This document shows, piece after piece, positions 42,321-49,980 of a DNA stretch of 64,000 nucleotides. Below the pieces are notes generated by a model. It did no database searches and was not told where the DNA came from. It was given only the letters and a program-made list of their open reading frames with translations. Origin of the DNA: Terrabacter sp040702505 (GTDB lineage: Bacteria; Actinomycetota; Actinomycetes; Actinomycetales; Dermatophilaceae); contig NZ_JBFBLC010000002.1 of the NCBI RefSeq assembly GCF_040702505.1, positions 434,001-498,000 on the forward strand, given 5' to 3'. Numbering within the stretch: position 1 is the first letter of the stretch; the number at the start of each line of letters is the position of its first letter. A program made the position numbers and the translations under genes.

Positions 42321-43475
42321 ATGAAGGCAGTGGTGTACGAAGGACCCCGCAAGGTCAGCGTCAAGGACGTGCCCGATGCGCGCATCGAGCGGCCGACCGA
42401 CGTGTTGGTGCGCGTCACGTCCGCGAACATCTGCGGGTCGGACCTGCACATGTACGAGGGCCGCACCGACTTCGAGACCGGTCGCTGGTTCGGGCACGAG
42501 AACCTGGGCGAGGTGGTGGAGGTCGGAGACGGCGTCGACAAGGTGAAGGTGGGGGAGTACGTCGTCCTGCCGTTCAACATCGCGTGTGGGCACTGCAAGA
42601 ACTGCGAACGCGGGCTGACGAACTACTGCCTGACCGCGCAGCCGGACCCGAAGATGGCCGGCGCCGCGTACGGTTTCGCCGACATGGGACCGTACGGAGG
42701 AGGGCAAGCAGAGCTGCTACGTGTGCCGTGGGGTGACTTCAACTGCCTACGGCTGGGCGAGGACGCGGAAGAGCGCCAGACCGACTACGTCATGCTCGCG
42801 GACATCTTCCCGACCGGCTACCACGCGACCGAGCTCGCCGGCGTACAACCCGGTGACCAGACGGTCATCTACGGAGCGGGACCGGTCGGGCTCATGGCGG
42901 CCCTGTCGGCGACCATCCGCGGAGCCAGCAAGGTGATGGTCGTCGACCGGCATCCCGACCGGCTGCGACTGGCCGAGTCGATCGGCGCGATCGCCATCGA
43001 CGACTCGAAGGTCGACCCGGTCGAGGCGGTGCTCGAGCAGACCATGGGGCTGGGTGCGGACAACGGGTGCGAGTGCGTCGGCTACCAGGCGCACGAGCCG
43101 GACGGTCAGGAGCAGGCCAACCTGACCATGAACCGGCTTGTCGCCTCGGTGCGCTTCACGGGAAAGATCGGCAACGTCGGTGTCTTCGTGCCCCAGGACC
43201 CCGGAGCGAAGGACGAGCTGGCGAAGCAGGGCAAGCTCGCCTTCGACTACGGGATGTTCTGGTTCAAGGGCCAGCACATCGGCAGCGGCCAGGCGCCGGT
43301 CAAGAAGTACAACCGCCAGCTGCGCGACCTCATCGCCGCCGGCAAGGCCGAGCCGTCGTTCATCGTCAGCCACGAGCTGCCGCTCGACAAGGCGCCCGAG
43401 GCCTACGAGCACTTCGACAACCGCGACGAGGGATGGACGAAGATCGTCCTGCACCCGGCGATGGCGGGTGACTGA
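42321..43475 (+). CDS. Zinc-dependent formaldehyde/alcohol dehydrogenase (glutathione-independent FDH type)
   Basis: A 384-residue medium-chain dehydrogenase. Catalytic zinc ligands Cys38 (NICGSDLHMYEG), His59/Glu60 (FGHENLG); structural zinc cysteines 89, 92, 95 and 103 (CGHCKNCERGLTNYC); NAD loop IYGAGPVGLMAAL and acidic VVDRHPDRL. The insert GAAYGFADMGPYGGGQAELL and the length match glutathione-independent formaldehyde dehydrogenases (FdhA-like), which oxidise aldehydes with NAD+. The ATG follows AGGAGG. It is 1 bp upstream of a DJ-1-like gene, forming an operon under palindrome copy 5. Confidence 0.88.
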   Translation: MKAVVYEGPRKVSVKDVPDARIERPTDVLVRVTSANICGSDLHMYEGRTDFETGRWFGHENLGEVVEVGDGVDKVKVGEYVVLPFNIACGHCKNCERGLTNYCLTAQPDPKMAGAAYGFADMGPYGGGQAELLRVPWGDFNCLRLGEDAEERQTDYVMLADIFPTGYHATELAGVQPGDQTVIYGAGPVGLMAALSATIRGASKVMVVDRHPDRLRLAESIGAIAIDDSKVDPVEAVLEQTMGLGADNGCECVGYQAHEPDGQEQANLTMNRLVASVRFTGKIGNVGVFVPQDPGAKDELAKQGKLAFDYGMFWFKGQHIGSGQAPVKKYNRQLRDLIAAGKAEPSFIVSHELPLDKAPEAYEHFDNRDEGWTKIVLHPAMAGD

Positions 43476-43476
43476 C

Positions 43477-44049
43477 ATGGCGGGAGCGCTCGACGGACGG
43501 CGGGTCGCCATCCTCGCTGCGGACGGCGTGGAGCGCGTGGAGCTCGAGAGGCCGCGGCAGGCTTTGGACGACGCCGGTGCTCGCACCGTGCTCGTCTCGA
43601 TCAGTCAGGGGGAGATCCAGGCGCGGAACAACGACCTGGAGGACGCCGGCACCTTCTCCGTCGACCAGCTGGTGGGTGACGTCTCGCCGGACGACTACGA
43701 CGCCTTGCTGCTGCCGGGAGGGACGGTGAACCCGGACAAGCTGCGGATGGAAGCCGCCGCGGTGCGATTCGTCCGCGACTTCGTCCAGTCCGGCAAGCCG
43801 GTCGCGTCCATCTGCCACGGCCCGTGGAACTTCGTGGAGGCCGATGTCGCGAGAGGGCGCCGGCTGAGGTCGTGGCCCAGCGTCCGCACCGACCTGCGCA
43901 ACGCCGGCGCGGAGGTGGTCGACGAGGAGGTCGTCACGGACGGCAACATCACCACGAGCCGGTCGCCGGACGACCTCCCGGCATTCTGCGAGAGGATCGT
44001 CCAGGAGTTCGCGAAGGCTCCCGAGACCGCCGACGTAGGCGGCTCCTGA
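43477..44049 (+). CDS. DJ-1/PfpI family protein
   Basis: A 190-residue DJ-1/PfpI protein: ILAADGVERVELERPRQALD, ALLLPGGTVNPDKLRM, SICHGPWNFVEADVARG (nucleophile Cys113), DGNITTSRSPDDLPAFCERI. It starts one base after the dehydrogenase stop, so the two are co-expressed. Likely protects against glyoxal-type carbonyls or acts as a chaperone; inference from family and operon partner. Paralogue of 38928. Confidence 0.88.
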   Translation: MAGALDGRRVAILAADGVERVELERPRQALDDAGARTVLVSISQGEIQARNNDLEDAGTFSVDQLVGDVSPDDYDALLLPGGTVNPDKLRMEAAAVRFVRDFVQSGKPVASICHGPWNFVEADVARGRRLRSWPSVRTDLRNAGAEVVDEEVVTDGNITTSRSPDDLPAFCERIVQEFAKAPETADVGGS

Positions 44050-44150
44050 CGTCGGCACCCTGGAACGACGGTGGCGAGGGTTCCGCGCCTGCGGAATCCG
44101 CGCCCGCCGGGCCGTCCCGGCGGTCCGCCGCTCGGCTCGTCCATCGGCTC

Positions 44151-44181
44151 CCGCCAGCCACCCCGACCGGGTGGCTGGCGG
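44151..44181 (+). terminator. Terminator of the FDH/DJ-1 operon
   Basis: A perfect 13-bp stem (44151-44163 with 44169-44181) and a 5-nt loop, 101 bp after the DJ-1-like stop. The rest of the 273-bp gap shows no feature I can support. Confidence 0.8.
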
Positions 44182-44322
44182 TGACCCAGGTGAACGAACT
44201 TTTCCCGGGTTGGCCACGCACTCAGCGGCTCGACCAAGGGGATCGCGTCCGCGGTGGGGGAGCGCGCGATCCGGTCCGCCAGGGCGCGCCACATCACACC
44301 CGCCAGAGGAAGGACTGCACTC

Positions 44323-45030
44323 TTGTTGGCTCATCGCGAACTCCTCGCCGACATCGCATCACGAGCCGGGCTCGACCCCCCGGATGCCGCGAAACGGCCG
44401 GTAGAGGTCATCCTCGTGGGCATCGCCGGACGGCTTGACCGCGCCGGTCGAGAGGCTCTCGGGCAGACGCTGCCCAACCAGCTGTCGAGACTCGTTCAGG
44501 GGTCGGCTCCGCTCCACCGCCCGGAGTCCAGCACTGCGTTCCTGCAGACGGTGGCTGCCGACCTCGAGACCTCCCCAGAGCGGGCCCGCGTCCTGACGCA
44601 AGCGGTCCTGTCCGCGCTCGCTGACGAGGACGCCACCACGGCTGAGACCGTCCGGAGCCAGCTGCCGGAGGACTTCGGGGACCTCTTCGCTGCGCCCGGG
44701 GACGGACCTCCTCCCGACAGGGCGGCGACGGCCGCGCTTCCTGAGCCGACCGACCTGACGGCGCAAGAAGTCGCCGAGGCCCTCGCCTCCCTTCCGGGGT
44801 GGACCGGAGACGTCCGTGCCCTGGAGCGGACTGTGGTCCTTCCCCCGGGAGTCGGCCAGGAGCTGCGCGACCGCATTGCTCGGGTCGAGCACGACACGAA
44901 CCACCACGCCGTGGTGGAGGAGCAGCCGGACGGAACGACGTTCCGCGTCTGGACGCATGCACGCGGAGTCGTCACGGACCTCGACGTCGCGCTGGCCCAC
45001 AGGATCAGCGAGGTCATCGAGGGCGCTTAG
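44323..45030 (+). CDS. Fusion of DUF2267 and pterin-4a-carbinolamine dehydratase-like domain
   Basis: A 235-residue protein with two parts. Residues 1-~115 are DUF2267-like (LLADIASRAGLDPPDAAKRP, VILVGIAGRLDRAGREALGQ, TLPNQLSRLVQG, FLQTVAADLETSPERARVLT). After a linker, residues ~145-235 are PCD-like (LTAQEVAEALASLPGWTGD ... RVEHDTNHHAVVEEQPDG ... VWTHARGVVTDLDVALAHRI), with the HH pair and the T-H...T-D-D pattern of dehydratases; the usual proline after HH is replaced by Ala. I chose TTG 44323 because AGAGGAAGGA sits 8 bp upstream; no ATG or GTG with a site exists. PCD recycles tetrahydrobiopterin or acts as a cofactor for transcription factors; no hydroxylase is nearby. Confidence 0.75.
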   Translation: MLAHRELLADIASRAGLDPPDAAKRPVEVILVGIAGRLDRAGREALGQTLPNQLSRLVQGSAPLHRPESSTAFLQTVAADLETSPERARVLTQAVLSALADEDATTAETVRSQLPEDFGDLFAAPGDGPPPDRAATAALPEPTDLTAQEVAEALASLPGWTGDVRALERTVVLPPGVGQELRDRIARVEHDTNHHAVVEEQPDGTTFRVWTHARGVVTDLDVALAHRISEVIEGA

Positions 45031-45093
45031 GCGGGCCCGGCACCACGTCCACCTCGGCCGCCGAAGCGGCGGACCCAGCCGCCAACGATGACG

Positions 45094-45131
45094 CACGGCG
45101 CGAGCGCCGGACGGCTCGTCGTCGCGCCGTG
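45094..45131 (+). terminator. Hairpin after the DUF2267-PCD gene
   Basis: Arms CACGGCGCGA (45094-45103) and TCGCGCCGTG (45122-45131) are perfect over 10 bp with an 18-nt loop, in the 359-bp gap between the fusion gene and the next dehydrogenase. Possible weak terminator. The rest of this gap holds palindrome copy 6 and its promoter. Confidence 0.4.
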
Positions 45132-45252
45132 CTCATGTGCCCGGTCCTGACCTCGGCGATCACGCCGACGCTCGGGCACCGCTGCGCACCCGCCGACCGT
45201 CGGCGTACGGAGCACGCCCGGTCGCAGCGGTCTCGGGCAAGGTGCCGAGGCC

Positions 45253-45301
45253 GCTATGGGCAGCTCTGCCGATACCACTGTGGGCGGCGGCCCCCTCTAA
45301 T
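45253..45301 (+). promoter_or_regulatory. Island palindrome, copy 6, with -10 for the second dehydrogenase
   Basis: The 24-bp site 45253-45276 has right half TGCCGATACC identical to copy 5. TCTAAT (45296-45301) follows at a gap of 19 nt, continuing as GGAGA. Start codon is 88 bp downstream. Confidence 0.7.
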
Positions 45302-45389
45302 GGAGAAACGCGACGTCGCTCCCGGATGGACCGGGATGGCCGCAAACGGGTGGTCATGCACCAGCGGGGATCGCTGAAGGGAGACGCGC

Positions 45390-46538
45390 ATGCGTGCGAT
45401 GGTCTACCGCGGGCCCTACCGGGTTCGTGTCGAGGAGAAGGACATCCCGGCGGTCGAGCATCCGAACGATGCGATCGTGCGCGTCACCCGGGCGGCGATC
45501 TGCGGATCGGATCTGCACCTCTACCACGGGATGATGCCGGACACCCGCGTCGGCATGACGTTCGGGCACGAGTTCATCGGCGAGGTGCACCAGGTGGGGT
45601 CGTCCGTGGAGAACGTGCGGCCGGGGGACCGGGTCATGGTGCCGTTCAACATCTTCTGTGGGACGTGCTACTTCTGCGCGCGAGGGCTCTACTCCAACTG
45701 CCACAACGTGAACCCCAACGCCACGGCGGTCGGTGGCATCTACGGCTACTCGCACACCTGCGGTGGGTACGACGGTGGCCAGGCGGAATACGTCCGGGTG
45801 CCCTTCGCGGACGTCGGGCCGGGGCTCATCCCGGACTGGATGGATGACGACGACGCCGTCCTGCTCACCGACGCCCTGCCGACCGGATACTTCGGGGCCC
45901 AGCTCGGCGACATCGTCGAGGGCGACGTCGTCGTGGTCTACGGGGCCGGCCCGGTGGGGCTGTTCGCGGCCAGGTCGGCGTGGTTCATGGGAGCCGGTCG
46001 AGTGATCGTCGTGGACCACCTCGACTACCGGCTCCAGAAGGCGCGCGACTTCGCCCACGCCGAGGCGATCAGCTTCACCGAGCACGCCGACATCGTCCGC
46101 CACATCAAGCACCTCACGGACGGCCTCGGCGCAGACGTCGTCATAGACGCGGTCGGCGCAGAGGCCGACGGCAACTTCCTGCAGCACGTGACGGCGGCGA
46201 AGCTCAAGCTCCAAGGTGGGTCGCCCGTCGCGCTCAACTGGGCGATCGACACCGTTCGGAAGGGCGGCACGGTGTCGGTCGTCGGGGCGTACGGGCCGCT
46301 CTTCAGCGCCGTCAAGTTCGGTGACGCGATGAACAAGGGCCTGACACTGCGAATGAACCAGTGCCCCGTCAAGCGGCAGTGGCCGCGACTCTTCGAGCAC
46401 ATCCGCAACGGCCACTTCAAGCCCAGCGACGTCATCACGCACCGCATCCCGCTCGAGCACATCTCCGAGGGCTACCACCTGTTCTCGTCCAAGCTCGACA
46501 ACTGCATCAAACCGATCGTGGTGCCCAGCGCGGCCTAG
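45390..46538 (+). CDS. Zinc-dependent alcohol dehydrogenase
   Basis: A 382-residue medium-chain dehydrogenase. Catalytic zinc ligands Cys38, His60 and Glu61 (AICGSDLHLYHG, FGHEFIG); structural zinc cysteines 90, 93, 96 and 104 (CGTCYFCARGLYSNC); NAD loop VYGAGPVGLFAARS; VVDHLDYRLQKARDFAHAEA. Close in layout to the protein at 42321 but a different subfamily (S/threonine-DH or alcohol-DH like). The ATG follows GAAGGGAGAC. It is followed at 18 bp by an unknown gene with AGGAGGAG, so they form an operon under palindrome copy 6. Confidence 0.87.
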   Translation: MRAMVYRGPYRVRVEEKDIPAVEHPNDAIVRVTRAAICGSDLHLYHGMMPDTRVGMTFGHEFIGEVHQVGSSVENVRPGDRVMVPFNIFCGTCYFCARGLYSNCHNVNPNATAVGGIYGYSHTCGGYDGGQAEYVRVPFADVGPGLIPDWMDDDDAVLLTDALPTGYFGAQLGDIVEGDVVVVYGAGPVGLFAARSAWFMGAGRVIVVDHLDYRLQKARDFAHAEAISFTEHADIVRHIKHLTDGLGADVVIDAVGAEADGNFLQHVTAAKLKLQGGSPVALNWAIDTVRKGGTVSVVGAYGPLFSAVKFGDAMNKGLTLRMNQCPVKRQWPRLFEHIRNGHFKPSDVITHRIPLEHISEGYHLFSSKLDNCIKPIVVPSAA

Positions 46539-46556
46539 CCACAGGAGGAGTCCCTC

Positions 46557-47147
46557 ATGACCTACACGTACACACCTCAGAAGCCCCCGCTGGCAGAGGA
46601 AAGCGACACCCTCCGGGCCCGGATCCCCGGTTGGGGCGCCGATCTGGACCCCGCCGACCGTCCGTCGGTCCCACGGGAGCGGTTCGATCCGACATTCTCC
46701 GGGGCGCACTGGGAGTACCCGGAGCGGCAGCCGGAGAAGTGGCCTCGGGAACGGTCGGTGGAGCACACGCAGCTTCCCCCGGTGTTCGGCACGACGTGCC
46801 CACCGAAAGGTCTGTCGGGCGTCATTCGCAAGTACTCCTACGCGAAGTACAGCGAGGGCCAGACCGCCCACTGGCTGCTGCTGGTGATGGCCGACCGGGT
46901 CGACACCGTCGAAAGCGGGATGCGCTCACTGCTGACGCTGCATCCCGACAACCCGATCACGGAGACCGGTGTTCTGGCTGAGGCCAAGTACCACGGCATT
47001 CGCTCGCGGCTGGGCCACAACCGCACTGACATCAAGCACCAGTGGATGGATCCCTTCATCGTCGGGGCTCCGTGGATTGGTGCCGGCGCGGCGAGCTACC
47101 TCGTGGTGAAACGCGCGTTGTCGCGTGCTCGGGCCGCAGACGTGTAG
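46557..47147 (+). CDS. Hypothetical protein co-transcribed with the alcohol dehydrogenase
   Basis: A 196-residue protein with an ATG after AGGAGGAG. The N-terminal half is proline- and charge-rich (TPQKPPLAEESDT, GWGADLDPADRPSVPRERFD); the centre contains PKGLSGVIRKYSYAKYSEGQ and HWLLLVMADRVDTVESGMRS; a weak hydrophobic segment is near the end (PFIVGAPWIGAGAASYLVVK). I do not recognise the family. Its operon position suggests a job linked to the zinc dehydrogenase, possibly at the membrane. Confidence 0.7.
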   Translation: MTYTYTPQKPPLAEESDTLRARIPGWGADLDPADRPSVPRERFDPTFSGAHWEYPERQPEKWPRERSVEHTQLPPVFGTTCPPKGLSGVIRKYSYAKYSEGQTAHWLLLVMADRVDTVESGMRSLLTLHPDNPITETGVLAEAKYHGIRSRLGHNRTDIKHQWMDPFIVGAPWIGAGAASYLVVKRALSRARAADV

Positions 47148-47211
47148 CCCGAGGCAGAAGCCGACCCCGACTGACCGTACGAGTCGAGACAGCCCTAGGA
47201 GGAGATGTGCC

Positions 47212-47250
47212 ATGGCGCAGCTCATCGCGTCGGTCGAGGAACGCCCGTGA
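47212..47250 (+). CDS. Possible 12-residue leader peptide
   Basis: AGGAGGAG is followed at good spacing by an ATG opening a 12-codon frame (MAQLIASVEERP) whose TGA overlaps the GTG of the next gene. The excellent ribosome-binding site and GTGA overlap suggest coupled translation, but a peptide this short could be a chance frame or a deletion scar. Confidence 0.35.
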   Translation: MAQLIASVEERP

Positions 47251-47498
47251 GCGTCGTGAAGAGCCTGTGGGCTTCCATCCAGCGTGACCCCACCTTCATG
47301 CGGAAGGTCAACGGCTGGCTGGCCATCTTCTGGATCGTGATGATCCCCATCTCGATGTGGTTCGGCTGGCTCAACTCGGTCGTCTACGTGTCCGCGCTGA
47401 GCATCTGGGCGCTCGTCTCCGGCCACTGGTCCGCCTGGCAGGCCGCCCGCGTGGAGGTTCGACAGGAGCGGCAGAGGAGCGAGAACGAGAGAGCTTGA
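47247..47498 (+). CDS. Small two-helix membrane protein
   Basis: An 83-residue protein. After a short amphipathic start (VKSLWASIQRDPTFMRKVNG) it has two membrane segments (WLAIFWIVMIPISMWFGWL and VVYVSALSIWALVSGHWSAW) and a charged tail (RVEVRQERQRSENER). No named family recognised. The GTG at 47247 has GAGGA upstream; an alternative ATG at 47205 in frame has poor spacing to its site. Confidence 0.65.
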   Translation: MSVVKSLWASIQRDPTFMRKVNGWLAIFWIVMIPISMWFGWLNSVVYVSALSIWALVSGHWSAWQAARVEVRQERQRSENERA

Positions 47499-47769
47499 CC
47501 CGGTCGGCGATGTGCGTCGCGTCGGTAGGAGTGCGGCCGCGGGCTGAGAGTCAGTTGTGCCGCTGCTCGGCGTCAACTGCCTATAGTGGCGCACCTGACC
47601 AGGTCCCACTGTCGAAGCCGTTGGTGCACGTATGAACAGTCATGGTGGCGCGCGCGCACGCCTTGGGCGAACGCGCGATGGATGTGACAGTGCGCGCGCG
47701 GAAGGGTCGCCGGGGTGGCCTCACGAACCGAGATCCACCAAGGACAGGCTCGCGGCAGGAGTGCGGGCG

Positions 47770-48726
47770 GTGAAGGTCGTGACGGCCTCTGCATGCGATG
47801 AGGCTGAGGCAGCTGTAGCCGACGTGTACCTGCCCAACCGCCTGGAAAAGTTGGAGCCGGGCGCACTGGCCATGCGCTTGGCCGCCGTGCGCCTGGGGAC
47901 GACCACCGTGGGACAGCTGGGATACGGACGCCGCATGCGCCTGGTGACGGAAGAGGCCGGCCACATCCACGTCAACACGCCGGTGGCGGGGACGGTCGTG
48001 TCCCGTGTGGGCCGCTCTGCGCCGCTGATGACCTCGAGCAGGCAGGCGGCCGTCTTTCCGGTCGGCGAGGCCGCTCACATCGAGTGGAGTCAGGACGCTG
48101 TCCAGCTGTGCATCATGATCCCCAGCTCAACGCTGGAGCGCGAGCTCGAAGAGCTTTTGGGGCATTCCGTCAAACGACCCCTGCATCTGCCGTTCCACAT
48201 GCGCCTCGACACGCCCGAGGGACGAGTCTGGCGGAGCATGGTGAACGTGATCGCTGGGGAAATATCCACTCGAGGACGTCTCCTGTCACACCCCTCAGCC
48301 GGACGACAGCTGGAAAGGACGCTGCTCGACGCACTCCTCCTGGGGCACGCGTACAACAACGTCCAAAAGCCCAACCGTCCTGACCTGCCGGCCGCTCCCG
48401 TGGCCGTCATGCGCGCGATCGACCTGCTCCACGACCGCCCAGCGGACGCCTGGTCGAGCACCGTCCTGGCCAGAGAGGCACACGTAAGTGTGCGCTCACT
48501 GCAGAGCGGGTTCCTCAAGCATGTCGGCAAGCCGCCCATGACGTACTTGCGCGACCTGCGGCTAGCAGGCATCCATGATGAGTTGACGCGGGCATCTCCT
48601 GGTACGACGACCGTGGAGACAGTTGCGTACAGCTGGGGAATGGTGCACCTCGGCCGCTTTGCTGCGGCCTACCGCCAGGCATTCGGGGAGCTGCCCTCGC
48701 ACACCCTGAGGCGGCACCCGACATAG
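47770..48726 (+). CDS. AraC-family transcriptional regulator
   Basis: A 318-residue regulator. The N-terminal half is an AraC-binding-like domain (EAAVADVYLPNRLEKLEPGA, VGQLGYGRRMRLVTEEAGHI, HVNTPVAGTV, AAVFPVGEAAHIEW). The C-terminal ~100 residues are the double HTH (VLAREAHVSVRSLQSGFLKH, PMTYLRDLRLAGIHDELTRA, TVETVAYSWGMVHLGRFAAA, YRQAFGELPSHTLRRHP). The GTG at 47770 has AGGAG eight bases upstream and fits family length; the frame is open to an ATG at 47632. A TATAGT hexamer at 47582-47587 may be the -10. Target unknown. Confidence 0.83.
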   Translation: MKVVTASACDEAEAAVADVYLPNRLEKLEPGALAMRLAAVRLGTTTVGQLGYGRRMRLVTEEAGHIHVNTPVAGTVVSRVGRSAPLMTSSRQAAVFPVGEAAHIEWSQDAVQLCIMIPSSTLERELEELLGHSVKRPLHLPFHMRLDTPEGRVWRSMVNVIAGEISTRGRLLSHPSAGRQLERTLLDALLLGHAYNNVQKPNRPDLPAAPVAVMRAIDLLHDRPADAWSSTVLAREAHVSVRSLQSGFLKHVGKPPMTYLRDLRLAGIHDELTRASPGTTTVETVAYSWGMVHLGRFAAAYRQAFGELPSHTLRRHPT

Positions 48727-48988
48727 GGACGTGATGAGCACACAGGGCAGATATTGCGTGATTCGGCCATAGGCACTGCGCGGCATGGCTAGTCGAAGGT
48801 GATGAGGGCCCGTTTGGATGGTGGCGGATGTTCTGCCAGCCGTTCCTCACGTGCGGACTCAGCACCGAGGTCCCAAAGCGGGGCCGGTGCTCCGAGGCGA
48901 CGGTCGGCGAGATCCGAGGGTTGTGGCGAAGGAGGAGCGATCCGAGCAAGCCACATATGGGTCGCCAGCTACCCCACTGGCAACTCAG

Positions 48989-49031
48989 CGAGCGGTCCCG
49001 GGATGCACCCCCACCTCCTCGGGACCGCTCG
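48989..49031. other. Perfect 12-bp inverted repeat in the gap before the DeoC-like gene
   Basis: CGAGCGGTCCCG (48989-49000) pairs with CGGGACCGCTCG (49020-49031). The loop contains CCACCTCCT, which resembles an anti-Shine-Dalgarno sequence. It ends 74 bp before the GTG at 49106, so it could terminate the araC transcript or form a leader structure. The remainder of the 379-bp gap (48727-49105) shows nothing I can support. Confidence 0.5.
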
Positions 49032-49105
49032 GCCCCAGATTCGGTATCCCTTCCCTCGTCCCCGTGTACCCGTTGGCGGCACTACTCAGCTCAGGGGGAA
49101 TCCGT

Positions 49106-49887
49106 GTGAGCACAGCGCATGAAATGACGACCCATGGATCCGGGCCATTCGCAGTGGAGCGGCGACTCCTGAGTGTCGGCGAAGTCGCAGCGAGGCTCGA
49201 GCACCGGCTCTACGCCTCGGGCGAGACCTGTCAGGACGTGGACGAGGGTTGTGCGTATGCCGTGTGCCACGGTCTGGCCGGCGTGGTCGTGCTACCTGGC
49301 TTCGTGGCCACCGCCGGTGCGCGCTTGGCCGGAACCTCGGTCGGGCTGGTCACGATCCCCGGCTGGCGCAGTGGCGGCGCCGTGGAGTCGCTCTGCACCT
49401 CTGCGCTGCTCGCGGAAGCCGGATCGCTGGCAGATCAAGGCGCGACGGACCTCGGGATGCTGGCGGACGCCGACCGGCTGGTAGCCGACGGTGGTCAGCG
49501 ACTGGTCCATGACGTGTCCGCGCTCGTTGAGGCCATGCAGTCACGCAACGTACGTGTGCGGGTGATCCTGGACACCGACGGACTCACGCCGCACGCCGCG
49601 GCGACGTCATGTGAGTTGTTGGGCAGCACCGGTGCATGGCTCGTGCAAGGCGGCTCATGGCGGGGTGCGCGGACCGGGCTGTCCCGCATACAGCTCATGA
49701 GGGCGGACTGCCCGATGAGGTGGGACTGAAATGGACGTTTCCCGTCAGGTCACTCGACTCGATGATGATCTGCATCGCCGAGGGCGTGGACCTCTTCAAC
49801 GGTGAGCCACAGTCACTCCTGAAGGATGCGACGGGACGTATCGCAGTCGGCCCGCTGGCTGTTCCGGTCAAGGGGATCGACTACTGA
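49106..49887 (+). pseudogene. DeoC/LacD-like aldolase gene, frameshifted
   Basis: Frame one (to the TGA at 49729) gives AVCHGLAGVVVLPGFV, ESLCTSALLAEAGSLADQGA, TDLGMLADADRLVADGG, VRVILDTDGLTPHAAATSCE and TGAWLVQGGSWRGART, a deoxyribose-phosphate-aldolase-type barrel. From about 49697 the match continues in the next frame (GGLPDEVGLKWTFPVRSLDS, MMICIAEGVDLFNGE, GPLAVPVKGIDY), the proper C-terminus. The position normally holding the Schiff-base lysine (…D/AFVKTSTG…) reads AWLVQGG, with Gln. So the gene is both frameshifted and missing a key residue; the ancestral enzyme was either a non-catalytic relative or has decayed. Confidence 0.72.
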
Positions 49888-49980
49888 CCGACGGCTCACG
49901 ATCGACGTCCGGGTGGTGCGGACAGCGGTCGCCCGGTCGCTGCGGCGTTTACAGCTGGGCGGTCCGGGTACTCGGCCGCT

